Assembly (NCBI RefSeq): GCF_016313185.1
Contig: NZ_CP066218.1
Coordinates: 1,736,001-1,800,000 of the forward strand
Direction: 5' to 3'
Length of the DNA: 64,000 nt
DNA from: Mycolicibacterium baixiangningiae
GTDB taxonomy: Bacteria > Actinomycetota > Actinomycetes > Mycobacteriales > Mycobacteriaceae
Of this stretch, positions 55,375 to 64,000 are shown piece after piece (position 1 is the first letter of the stretch; each line of letters opens with the position of its first letter). The translations under genes were made by a program, and so were the position numbers. The notes beneath the pieces were generated by a model. That model saw only the letters and a program-made list of their open reading frames with translations. It searched no databases and was not told the origin of the DNA.

Positions 55375-55377
55375 GCC

Positions 55378-57587
<2,210 letters not shown>

Positions 57588-57591
<4 letters not shown>

Positions 57592-57794
57592 GCCGCGCGG
57601 CGTACGTCGTACCCGCAGTCTTCGATCGCGGCGACGACGGCGGCCTCGTCGGGTGCGCCGGACACCGTGACGGTGCCCTTGTCGAGGTCGACGGTGACGC
57701 CGGCGACCCCGGGCAGCGGTTCGACGGCGGCCGTGATGGCCGAGACACAGTGGCCGCAGCTCATTCCGTCGACGTTCAAGTCCATGCTCATCAC
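57588..57794 (-). CDS. copZ: Copper chaperone CopZ-like heavy-metal-binding protein
   Basis: 68 residues, a single HMA domain: [16 protein letters not shown], with the CxxC copper site, then [18 protein letters not shown] and AIEDCGYDV. It would hand Cu(I) to CopA, whose gene overlaps its stop (ATGA). Several ATG codons (57794, 57791, 57785) are possible; the true start is uncertain by three residues. Confidence 0.9.
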
Positions 57795-57802
57795 CCCATC
57801 AT

Positions 57803-57819
57803 ATACCCATAGGGGGTAT
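57803..57819. promoter_or_regulatory. CsoR-type copper operator
   Basis: ATACCCATAGGGGGTAT, with inverted arms ATACCC (57803-57808) and GGGTAT (57814-57819), lies 9-25 bases upstream of copZ. It fits the TACCC-N-GGGGTA pattern bound by CsoR repressors. The copper-bound regulator would release the copZ-copA promoter. Confidence 0.75.
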
Positions 57820-57837
57820 GGGTTGACGCCACACGGA

Positions 57838-59406
57838 CTACCCGAAGCCGGCCGCCAGCGTCCGTTTGTCGATCTTCTCGCCTGCCAGCGTGGGCAGCGG
57901 TTCGGTCCTGATCTGCCAGCGGGTCGGCACGGCGAACGAGGACACGAGGTCGGCGAGATGGTGCCGCAACTCGTCCTCGGTCGGCGGGTGCGTCCCGATC
58001 TGGTGAACCACCACCGCGGCGAGTTCCTCCCCGAGATCGGGATGAGCCAGGCCCAGGGCCGCGGCCTCCACGACGGCGGGGTGGCCGGCGAGTGCGGCTT
58101 CGACGTGCGGGCACGCGATGTTCTCCCCGCCGCGGATCACGATGTCCTTGCTGCGGCCGTCGATGTAAAGGTAGCCGTCGTCGTCGAGGTGGCCCAGATC
58201 GCCTGTGTGCAACCAGCCGTCGGTGTCGACGGTGTCGTCCGCCCCGCCTCCCACGTAGCGCAGCATCACGGTGGGGGAGCGGACCAGCACCTCGCCCACA
58301 CCGTCGTCGTCGGGGCGGTCGATCTGCACCTCGACCACGGGGTAGGGCCGGCCGACGGTGCCCGGCCTGGCGCGCAGGTCCCGGCTGTCGGCGACCGTGA
58401 GGAAGCCGCCGGCCTCGGTCATGCCCCACGTGTTGGAGAGTCCGCGCTCACGCAGGTTGGGAAGCTTCGTACGGATGCGGTCGAGCAGCTCGGGGCTGAC
58501 CGGGGCGCCGCCCAGCGGCCACGACCGCAGGCTGGTCAGATCGCGGGTGCCGAACTCGGGGTGTTCGAGGACGCGGACGGCCATGGTGGGCACCGCACCC
58601 CAGATCTGCACGCGTTCGCGTTCGATCAGCGACATGACCTGTCCGGCATCGAATCGGCCCTCCGCCAGCACGATTCGGCCGCCCGTGAGGAAGTGGGTGA
58701 GCAGGCTCGACAGACCACCGATGTGGAACATCGGCGTGCTGGCCAGGCTGACCGCCTGCGGCGAGTCGGCGCCCAGCAGATCGGGCAGTCTGCCGTTGCG
58801 CGTCAGGATGTTCTGCTGGTTGGCGATGAGGGAACGCCGTGAGAGCTCAACGGCTTTCGGTAGACCGGAGGTGCCGGAGGTGAACAGCACCAGCGCGACG
58901 TCATCGATATCGGTGTCGGTGCCCGGTGTTTCGGCGCCCGGCGAGTCGAACGCCCCGGCGAGGTCCGCGAGCGGGCTGGTCGGACGTCCGGTCTCGAGCG
59001 GGGTGTCGGTGAGGATGTGGCGCAGGTCGAGCAGGTCGGCGGCATGGGCCACTTCGGTGGGGCTCCACCAGCGGTTGCCCAGCACCGGGACCGCACCGCG
59101 CAGCCACAGTGAGAACACCGCCACGATCCATTCCGGGCTGTTGTATCCGAACACCATCACCCGGTCGTGTGGCGCGACACCGAGGTCGGCCAGACGCGTG
59201 CAGACCTGGCCGAGCGCACCGCGGAACCGGGCGTAGGAGACCCTGCGCGAACCGTGGACCAGGAACTCCCGGTCGGTCCAGCACCGCGTGCCCGCGATCA
59301 GGTCGTCGAACGTGGCGGGGCTGCGGCGGTAGAGGCGCCCGGCGTGGCCCGCGTAGACCCCGTTGAACGCCTCGGTGTCCCACAGGGATTGGCGAGCGGT
59401 GCTCAC
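57838..59406 (-). CDS. Acyl-CoA ligase / AMP-forming synthetase (FadD-like)
   Basis: 522 residues from the GTG that overlaps the upstream AIM24 stop (GTGA). ANL-family motifs: A3 LFTSGTSGLPKAVELS, A5 NTWGMTEAGG, A7 DGWLHTGDLG, A8 YIDGRSKDIVIRGGENIACPHVE and A10 GEKIDKRTL with the catalytic Lys. It should activate a carboxylic acid to an acyl-adenylate and then CoA thioester. Chain specificity is unclear. Coupling to an AIM24 gene is unusual. Confidence 0.9.
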   Translation of the reverse strand: MSTARQSLWDTEAFNGVYAGHAGRLYRRSPATFDDLIAGTRCWTDREFLVHGSRRVSYARFRGALGQVCTRLADLGVAPHDRVMVFGYNSPEWIVAVFSLWLRGAVPVLGNRWWSPTEVAHAADLLDLRHILTDTPLETGRPTSPLADLAGAFDSPGAETPGTDTDIDDVALVLFTSGTSGLPKAVELSRRSLIANQQNILTRNGRLPDLLGADSPQAVSLASTPMFHIGGLSSLLTHFLTGGRIVLAEGRFDAGQVMSLIERERVQIWGAVPTMAVRVLEHPEFGTRDLTSLRSWPLGGAPVSPELLDRIRTKLPNLRERGLSNTWGMTEAGGFLTVADSRDLRARPGTVGRPYPVVEVQIDRPDDDGVGEVLVRSPTVMLRYVGGGADDTVDTDGWLHTGDLGHLDDDGYLYIDGRSKDIVIRGGENIACPHVEAALAGHPAVVEAAALGLAHPDLGEELAAVVVHQIGTHPPTEDELRHHLADLVSSFAVPTRWQIRTEPLPTLAGEKIDKRTLAAGFG

Positions 59407-60224
59407 TGCGTTGGAACCGCGATGCCCTCGGACGGCTGCACGATCACGAAGCCCTGCCCGTGGAAGGCGACCTGCAGTGCCTCACCGGAGCCGCGGCCGA
59501 TCAGCGCACCGGCCTTGAAGCTGGCCCGCAGCTGGGTCTGGAGATCGGCCGACCACGCGACGACGGCGTTGGTGTCGGCGAACGTGGGTGCCTCGGCGGC
59601 GTTGAGCACCACGGGTGGACCGTCGGTGGTCAGGGCGACCCACCCGGTTCCGCGCAGCGTGGTGTTGAACAGGCCGCCGGTGGCGATGCTGCCGCCGCGC
59701 ACCCGTTCGATGTTCCAGTCCAGCCCGGCCGAGAAGGCCAGCACGTTCTTCCCGCTGATCGACAGCCCGCTGTTGGTGAGCTTCAGCAGGTGCACGTCGT
59801 AGCCGCGCTCGGCGAGGAACACATCACCCTGGCCCTGGCAGCGCATCAGCGGCAGACCTTCACCGGTGAGCGCCTTCTTCAAGAACTTCGATGCGCCTCC
59901 GCCCTCGAAGGAGAAGTCGACGTTGCCCTGGTAGGCGACCATCGCGCCCTGGCGCGCCATGAACGGTTCACCGAGGCGCACCCGCAACATCTTGGTGTTC
60001 TGGTTGGCGATCGGGGTGGCTTCCTTCTCGCTGAAGCGGCCGTCGACGAGGTCACCGGAGATGCCGGCGAACCCGTCACCCGCCTGCGTGGGCGCGGCGG
60101 GCCCGCCGCCGAGGGGTGCCTGCATCACCTGGCCCCGGTTGGAGACCTGGTCGGTCCAGCTCTGCCCGTCCCACCAGCGGTACTCGTGGCGGCCGTCGGG
60201 ATCGGGCAGCCATTGACCGGTCAT
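59403..60224 (-). CDS. AIM24-family protein with N-terminal DUF2510 domain
   Basis: 273 residues. Residues 1-30 are DUF2510 (WLPDPDGRHEYRWWDGQSWTD). Residues about 70-265 form the AIM24/TerD-like jelly roll (MLRVRLGEPFMARQGAMVAYQGNVDFSFEGG, split; GDVFLAERGYDVHLL, AFSAGLDWNIERV). Soluble, function unknown; mitochondrial AIM24 helps cristae organization, and bacterial homologues are uncharacterized. Its stop overlaps the acyl-CoA ligase start. Confidence 0.88.
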   Translation of the reverse strand: MTGQWLPDPDGRHEYRWWDGQSWTDQVSNRGQVMQAPLGGGPAAPTQAGDGFAGISGDLVDGRFSEKEATPIANQNTKMLRVRLGEPFMARQGAMVAYQGNVDFSFEGGGASKFLKKALTGEGLPLMRCQGQGDVFLAERGYDVHLLKLTNSGLSISGKNVLAFSAGLDWNIERVRGGSIATGGLFNTTLRGTGWVALTTDGPPVVLNAAEAPTFADTNAVVAWSADLQTQLRASFKAGALIGRGSGEALQVAFHGQGFVIVQPSEGIAVPTQ

Positions 60225-60250
60225 CGCCTGACTCCTCTCGCTCGGGGTTG

Positions 60251-60313
60251 CGCCGAGACTACGGTTCGTGACGCTTTTCGCGCCGAATCCGTCATCAACC
60301 GTAGTGTCGCGGC
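60251..60313. repeat. Palindromic repeat element, copy D
   Basis: Starts CGCCGAGACTACGGTTCGTG and ends AACCGTAGTGTCGCGG, with inner CGTGACG...CGTCATC pairing; arms are imperfect. It lies in the divergent spacer between the AIM24 and RHH-like genes, upstream of the 8-bp direct repeats. Confidence 0.7.
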
Positions 60314-60348
60314 CCGTTCGCCGGCGGTGAACACCGCTCTAGCAGCTC

Positions 60349-60374
60349 TGTAACGGTGTAATCATGTAAGCATG
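60349..60374 (+). promoter_or_regulatory. TGTAA direct repeats with 8-bp period at the RHH-like gene start
   Basis: TGTAA occurs at 60349-60353, 60357-60361 and 60365-60369, with TG again at 60373, each 8 bp apart. The array touches ATG 60372. Evenly spaced direct repeats are typical of ribbon-helix-helix operators and would allow autorepression. Confidence 0.55.
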
Positions 60375-60935
60375 AAAACACATCATCACCGCCGACCCGG
60401 ACGGCCGGGCGGCTGGCAACAGGCCGAACAGCCCGACGCCAGCGACGCCGCGGACTGGTTCGCCGGGCGCATCCCCGACGGCTGGTTCGCCGGGGACCCC
60501 ACCGTGGTCGTCGACCGCGAGGAGATCACCGTCATCGGCCGACTGGCCGACGCGGGCGAACAGGAGAGCGAAGCCCACGCCTCGGGGCGCGCCGCCCGCT
60601 TCCGGGAGCAGACCCGTCCGGAGCGCATGCAGATCGCCGACGAGGCCGAGGCCCGCTACGGCCGCAAGGTCTCCTGGGGTGTCAAGGTCGGGTCGGATGA
60701 GCACGCGGAGCGAATCCTGTTCACCCACATCGCCGTTCCGGTCATGACGCGGCTGCGTCAACCCGAACGCCAGGTGCTCGACACCCTGGTCGACGCCGGG
60801 GTGGCGCGGTCCCGCTCGGACGCCCTCGCGTGGTCGGTCCGGCTGGTGGGTCAGCACGCCGACGAGTGGCTGGCCCAGTTGCGCGAGGCCATGACGAAGG
60901 TCGACGATCTGCGGGCCAAGGGTCCGGAGCTCTAA
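60372..60935 (+). CDS. Conserved hypothetical protein with possible ribbon-helix-helix C-terminus
   Basis: 187 residues. The N-terminus is His/Arg/Pro-rich and the middle is charged. Residues about 117-165 (LFTHIAVPVMTRL, then PERQVLDTLVDAGVARSRSD, ALAWSVRLVG) show a strand followed by two helices with an RSRSDA turn, as in CopG/RHH proteins. No signal peptide or membrane helix. I do not recognise the family. The direct-repeat array at its own start supports a DNA-binding, self-regulating role. Confidence in the gene is high, in the fold moderate. Confidence 0.72.
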   Translation: MKTHHHRRPGRPGGWQQAEQPDASDAADWFAGRIPDGWFAGDPTVVVDREEITVIGRLADAGEQESEAHASGRAARFREQTRPERMQIADEAEARYGRKVSWGVKVGSDEHAERILFTHIAVPVMTRLRQPERQVLDTLVDAGVARSRSDALAWSVRLVGQHADEWLAQLREAMTKVDDLRAKGPEL

Positions 60936-60947
60936 ACCCGCTTACCG

Positions 60948-61009
60948 CGCCGAAACTACGGTTGTTGACGGATTTGGCGCCGGATCCGTCAACAACCGTA
61001 GTTTCGGCG
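60948..61009. terminator. Palindromic repeat element, copy E, between convergent genes
   Basis: A perfect 26-bp inverted repeat (60948-60973 and 60984-61009) with a 10-base loop, ends CGCCGAAACTACGG and CCGTAGTTTCGGCG. It fills the space between the stops of the RHH-like gene (60935) and the molybdopterin oxidoreductase (61013). A very stable hairpin on both strands, probably a bidirectional terminator, though without a U-tract. It is the best-preserved member of the family. Confidence 0.75.
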
Positions 61010-61012
61010 AAG

Positions 61013-63190
61013 TCAGTGGACCTTCTCGATGCCGACATAGGCCTCGCTGAGCGTGGAGGTCTGCGACAGCGGATCGAGCCCGGAGCCGTCGACCAGCAGG
61101 TTGCGGTTCACGCCGAAGGACTGTGCCGGCGAACCGCCGCGCGGGTCGAAAACCCTTGACCCCCAGCCGTGATCAAGCACCACCATGCCGCGGCGCGGTT
61201 GGTCGCTGACGGCGGCCTGCACCTCCACGGCGCCGACGGGGGAGAACACCCGCACCCGGTCGCCGTCGGCCACACCCAGCGCGAGGGCGTCGTCGGGGTG
61301 GATGACGACCGTGTTGTCCTTGCCGGCCGGATGCAGGCCCGGCAGGTCGTTGAGCCACGAGTTCATCGAGTGCCGGTGGCGCCGGCTGCCCAGCTGAAAC
61401 GGGTAGCCCGCCGGCGCGCTCGGGTGTGGTCCGGCGAGCAGTTCGCGGGCCCGCGCGACGAACTCCGGCGGCGCAGCGTGCACCTTCTCGTCGGGGGTGC
61501 GCAGCGCGTCGCGGAAGTGCCCGAACTCGCGGGGGCCCAGCACCAGCCCGTGTGGACTGCCCACCACGTCGCGCCATCGGAGCTTGCGGCCGTTGACTTT
61601 TCGTGCCGTCGCCACCACGATGCGGTTGATCCACTGCGGGCCGAACGCCAGCTGAGGGCGTTTCGCGAGCGCGGCGGCGCGCCGGCTGGCGCGCACGAAC
61701 GCGTTCATACCCCGCACCCCGAACAGGGGCCGCCCCATCGCCAGCGTCAGGTCGGTGAAGATCCGCCATTCCTCGCGCGCCTCGGGCGGCGGGTCGACGG
61801 CCCGGCGCCCGTACTGCACGAAGGGTTCGTCGTGCATGCTGCTGGTGAACGCCAGCAGATCGTCGCGTTCCAGCCAGTGCGCGGCGGGCAGCAGCCAGTG
61901 CGCGTGGCGGTGGCTCTCCCGCTGCACCAGGTCGATCACCACCAGCAGGTCGAGCGTTTCCAGGGCGTGGTCGAGTTTGGCGCCGTCCGGCCCGGACACC
62001 ACGGGGTTGCCGCAGTTGATGAGCATCGCCCTGATCTGACCGGGGCCGGGGGTGGTGATCTCATCGGGGAGTTCGGCCAAAGCGTGTGCGCCGGAGACCA
62101 TCTCGCGCCCGGCGACCCGGCTGGTGTGGGGTTTGCCCTTCGCCAGATCCGCCAACCGCAGCGCGTCGACGTACCCGGGCTCGAACCGCCGCCCGCCCGG
62201 CCGATCCATCCGCCCGGTGATCACGTTGAGTACGTGTCCGAGCCATTCGGCCACCGTGCCCGCCGCGTGCAGCGACACCCCGGTGCGGGTGACCACCATC
62301 GCGCCGGGCGCCGCGGCGAAGTCGCGCGCCACCCGTTCGATCGTCGCGCGGTCCACGCTGCAGCGCGCCGCCAGGTCGTCGAGGTCGGCGTCGGCGGCCA
62401 GCCTGCGCAGTTCAGGCACGCCGACCGCCAGATCCGTGCAGTCACCGTGGTGTTCCAAACCTTCGTCCAGCACGACTTTCACCATCGCGAGCAGCAGCGC
62501 CCAGTCCTGGCCGGGCCGCACCGCGAGGTGCAGGTCGGCCTTCGCGGCGCTCTCGGTGCGGATCGGGTCGACGACGACCAGTGTCGCACCCCGCTTCTGG
62601 CGCTCCAGCGCACGCCGCCACCCACCCGGCACGGTCTCCAGCCAATTCCATGCGCTCACTGCGGGATTGGTGCCGACGAGCAGGAAGTAGTCACAGTTGT
62701 CGATGTCGGACACCGGTGCCATCAGCATCGACCCGTACATCGCCTCGGCGACGACGTGCATCGCGTTCTGGTCGACCGAGCCGACGAAATAGCGGTTGCG
62801 GGTCCCGACGGCGTCGAGCCAGGCGTTCATGAAGATGACGTTGGACCCCGAGAAGCCGCTCGGGTTGCCGTAGTAGGCGCCGATCGCGTCGGGCCCGTCG
62901 GCCTCGATCGCGGCGTTCATCCGCGCCGCGATGTCGGTGATCGCCTCGTCCCAGGTCGCCTCGACGTAGCGGTCGCCGACCCGGCGCATCGGGGCCACGA
63001 TCCGTCGCGGGTGGTCGACGAGTTGGTCGGCGGTGCGGCCCTTCGCGCAGAAGTCGTGCCAGCTGTGCGGGTTGAGCCGGTCGGGGGCGATCTTGCGGAC
63101 GCGATTGTCCTCGACGGTGACCTCCACCCCGCACGACGCCAGACAGTAACGGCAGAAGGTGTGCACGGTGGTGCTCGGCATACCGCGCAT
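61013..63190 (-). CDS. Molybdopterin-bis-MGD oxidoreductase, formate-dehydrogenase/nitrate-reductase-like
   Basis: 725 residues from ATG 63190; ATG 63181 (MPSTTVHTF) is also likely. A 4Fe-4S site C13-x2-C16-x3-C20-x27-C48 is followed by KGR. MoCo-binding blocks include YYGNPSGFSGSNV, FLLVGTNPAVSAWN, GGRRFEPGY, and the C-terminal molydop-binding barrel (NSWLNDLPGL, VVIHPDDALALGVADGDRVRVFSPVG). In the region normally holding the Mo-ligating Cys/SeCys/Ser (V139-D-Q-N-A-M-H-V-V), no such residue is at the expected spot. No signal peptide or partner subunits. Substrate unknown. Confidence 0.88.
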   Translation of the reverse strand: MRGMPSTTVHTFCRYCLASCGVEVTVEDNRVRKIAPDRLNPHSWHDFCAKGRTADQLVDHPRRIVAPMRRVGDRYVEATWDEAITDIAARMNAAIEADGPDAIGAYYGNPSGFSGSNVIFMNAWLDAVGTRNRYFVGSVDQNAMHVVAEAMYGSMLMAPVSDIDNCDYFLLVGTNPAVSAWNWLETVPGGWRRALERQKRGATLVVVDPIRTESAAKADLHLAVRPGQDWALLLAMVKVVLDEGLEHHGDCTDLAVGVPELRRLAADADLDDLAARCSVDRATIERVARDFAAAPGAMVVTRTGVSLHAAGTVAEWLGHVLNVITGRMDRPGGRRFEPGYVDALRLADLAKGKPHTSRVAGREMVSGAHALAELPDEITTPGPGQIRAMLINCGNPVVSGPDGAKLDHALETLDLLVVIDLVQRESHRHAHWLLPAAHWLERDDLLAFTSSMHDEPFVQYGRRAVDPPPEAREEWRIFTDLTLAMGRPLFGVRGMNAFVRASRRAAALAKRPQLAFGPQWINRIVVATARKVNGRKLRWRDVVGSPHGLVLGPREFGHFRDALRTPDEKVHAAPPEFVARARELLAGPHPSAPAGYPFQLGSRRHRHSMNSWLNDLPGLHPAGKDNTVVIHPDDALALGVADGDRVRVFSPVGAVEVQAAVSDQPRRGMVVLDHGWGSRVFDPRGGSPAQSFGVNRNLLVDGSGLDPLSQTSTLSEAYVGIEKVH

Positions 63191-63241
63191 CCTGCCGCAC
63201 CGCGGCGGTGGTCGGACGCGGAATGGTGGGCAGCGGACTGC

Positions 63242-64000
63242 TTAAACCCGTGTCATGGACCAGTATTCGCCGCGACGGGCCACCAGCTCCTCGTGGCTGC
63301 CGCGTTCGACGATGCGGCCCGCCTCCATGACCAGGATCAGGTCGGCGTCGCGGATCGTCGACAGACGGTGGGCGATGATGAAACTCGTCCGGTCCCGGCG
63401 TAGCTCGTGCATGGCGTGCTGGATCAGCACTTCGGTGCGGGTGTCCACGGAGCTGGTCGCCTCGTCGAGGACCAGCAGCTGGGGGCGGGCGAGGACGGCG
63501 CGCGCGATCGTGATCAGCTGTTTCTCGCCCGCACTGATCGAGCCGCCGTCGTCGCTGACGTGGGTGTCGTAGCCGTCGGGCAGGCTGTGCACGAAGCGGT
63601 CGACGTAGGCCGCCTTGGCGGCCTCGATCACCTCGTCTTCGCCGGCGTCAGGTCTGCCGTAGGCGATGTTGTCGTAGATCGTGCCGGCGAACAGCCAGGT
63701 GTCCTGGAGCACCATGCCGATCCGCGACCGCAGGGAGTGGCGGCTGACCGTCGAGATGTCCACGCCGTCGAGCAGGATCCGGCCCGAGTCGACGTCGTAG
63801 AACCGCATCAAGAGGTTCACCAGCGTGGTCTTGCCCGCGCCGGTCGGCCCGACGATCGCCACGGTGCTGCCCGGTTCGGCCACCAGCGAGAGATCCTCGA
63901 TCACCGGCGTGCCGGGCTGATAGCTGAAGTTCACGTGCTCGAACTCCACTCGGCCGCGCGCGGCGGGCAGGTGTGCGGCGGGGTCGGCGGGCTGCTCGTC
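63242..64000 (-). CDS. ABC exporter (fused permease-ATPase), C-terminal ATPase part
   Basis: 252 residues are in the window; the frame is open to the right edge, so the N-terminal membrane domain is outside. The nucleotide-binding domain is complete: [22 protein letters not shown], Walker [11 protein letters not shown]-loop [11 protein letters not shown], signature [10 protein letters not shown] (ISAGE variant of LSGGQ), Walker [14 protein letters not shown]-loop IAHRLSTI. It resembles the Rv1272c-Rv1273c heterodimeric exporter type. The end [23 protein letters not shown] fits exporters. Confidence 0.9.
   Translation of the reverse strand, partial: DEQPADPAAHLPAARGRVEFEHVNFSYQPGTPVIEDLSLVAEPGSTVAIVGPTGAGKTTLVNLLMRFYDVDSGRILLDGVDISTVSRHSLRSRIGMVLQDTWLFAGTIYDNIAYGRPDAGEDEVIEAAKAAYVDRFVHSLPDGYDTHVSDDGGSISAGEKQLITIARAVLARPQLLVLDEATSSVDTRTEVLIQHAMHELRRDRTSFIIAHRLSTIRDADLILVMEAGRIVERGSHEELVARRGEYWSMTRV

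Noticed and set aside
60948..61009. Classical Rho-independent terminator
   Set aside because: The stem is very strong but there is no U-tract on either strand, and sister copies lie in divergent and co-directional spacers, so it is described as a repeat with possible terminator activity.
61169..63403. Plus-strand open frame of 744 codons opposite the molybdopterin oxidoreductase
   Set aside because: Composition is that of an antisense shadow; the minus-strand gene has clear Fe-S and cofactor motifs over the whole length.

Overview
The window is about 68% GC, actinobacterial DNA and almost certainly comes from a non-tuberculous, probably fast-growing Mycobacterium (Mycolicibacterium). The gene order follows the M. 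tuberculosis stretch Rv1218c to Rv1264 closely: ABC transporter and TetR, O-methyltransferase, sigE-rseA-htrA-tatB, mrp, Rv1230c to Rv1234 homologues, lpqY-sugA-sugB-sugC, corA, lpqZ, Rv1245c, kgd, Rv1249c, Rv1250, Rv1251c, lprE, deaD, acyltransferase, TetR, cyp130, Rv1257c, tap, udgB, HIT protein and Rv1264-type adenylyl cyclase. Synteny statements rest on remembered gene order, not on a search. I see no tRNA, rRNA, CRISPR array, prophage or complete insertion sequence, and no gene-free stretch longer than about 180 bases.

Layout. 1-5997: efflux ABC/TetR pair, then the envelope-stress module (SigE, its anti-sigma factor RseA, HtrA, TatB) and the Fe-S carrier Mrp. 6056-11565: cell-wall lytic transglycosylase, DUF1003 protein, MgtE/CBS protein, CitE/malyl-CoA-lyase-like enzyme and two small membrane proteins. 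11744-16820: LpqY-SugABC trehalose-recycling importer plus a SUFU-like gene. 16817-26020: CorA, malic enzyme (where M. tuberculosis has mdh), LpqZ, SDR, DUF732 protein, Kgd, Rv1249c-like protein. 26195-31226: two drug exporters and a 13E12-type HNH protein. 31316-38263: RecB/helicase fusion, LprE, DeaD, acyltransferase. 38411-44036: IdeR-boxed siderophore-interacting protein, TetR-CYP130 pair, lactate permease/FAD dehydrogenase operon. 44104-49886: DUF3237/SnoaL operon with divergent HxlR regulator, Tap, UdgB, LLM oxidoreductase, Ddn-like protein, HIT protein. 49983-64000: small secreted protein, large cyclase-ATPase, hypoxanthine-DNA-glycosylase-like protein, Rv1264-type cyclase, CopA/CopZ, acyl-CoA ligase with AIM24 protein, a putative RHH protein, a molybdopterin oxidoreductase and the end of an ABC exporter.

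The genes are tightly packed. Translational coupling through ATGA, GTGA or TGATG overlaps is common, and four convergent pairs share four bases at their stop codons. The most unusual structures are: (1) three 32-bp tandem repeats between sugA and sugB, each an 11-codon mini-ORF joined to its neighbours by ATGA overlaps; (2) a family of about 62-bp palindromic elements scattered in intergenic spaces; (3) readable operators: an IdeR box, a CsoR-type box, paired HxlR-type inverted repeats, two CRP-like sites, and an 8-bp-period direct repeat in front of a putative ribbon-helix-helix gene; (4) two enzymes with altered catalytic positions: a class III cyclase with Gly in place of the transition-state Asn, and a molybdopterin oxidoreductase without an evident protein ligand to molybdenum.
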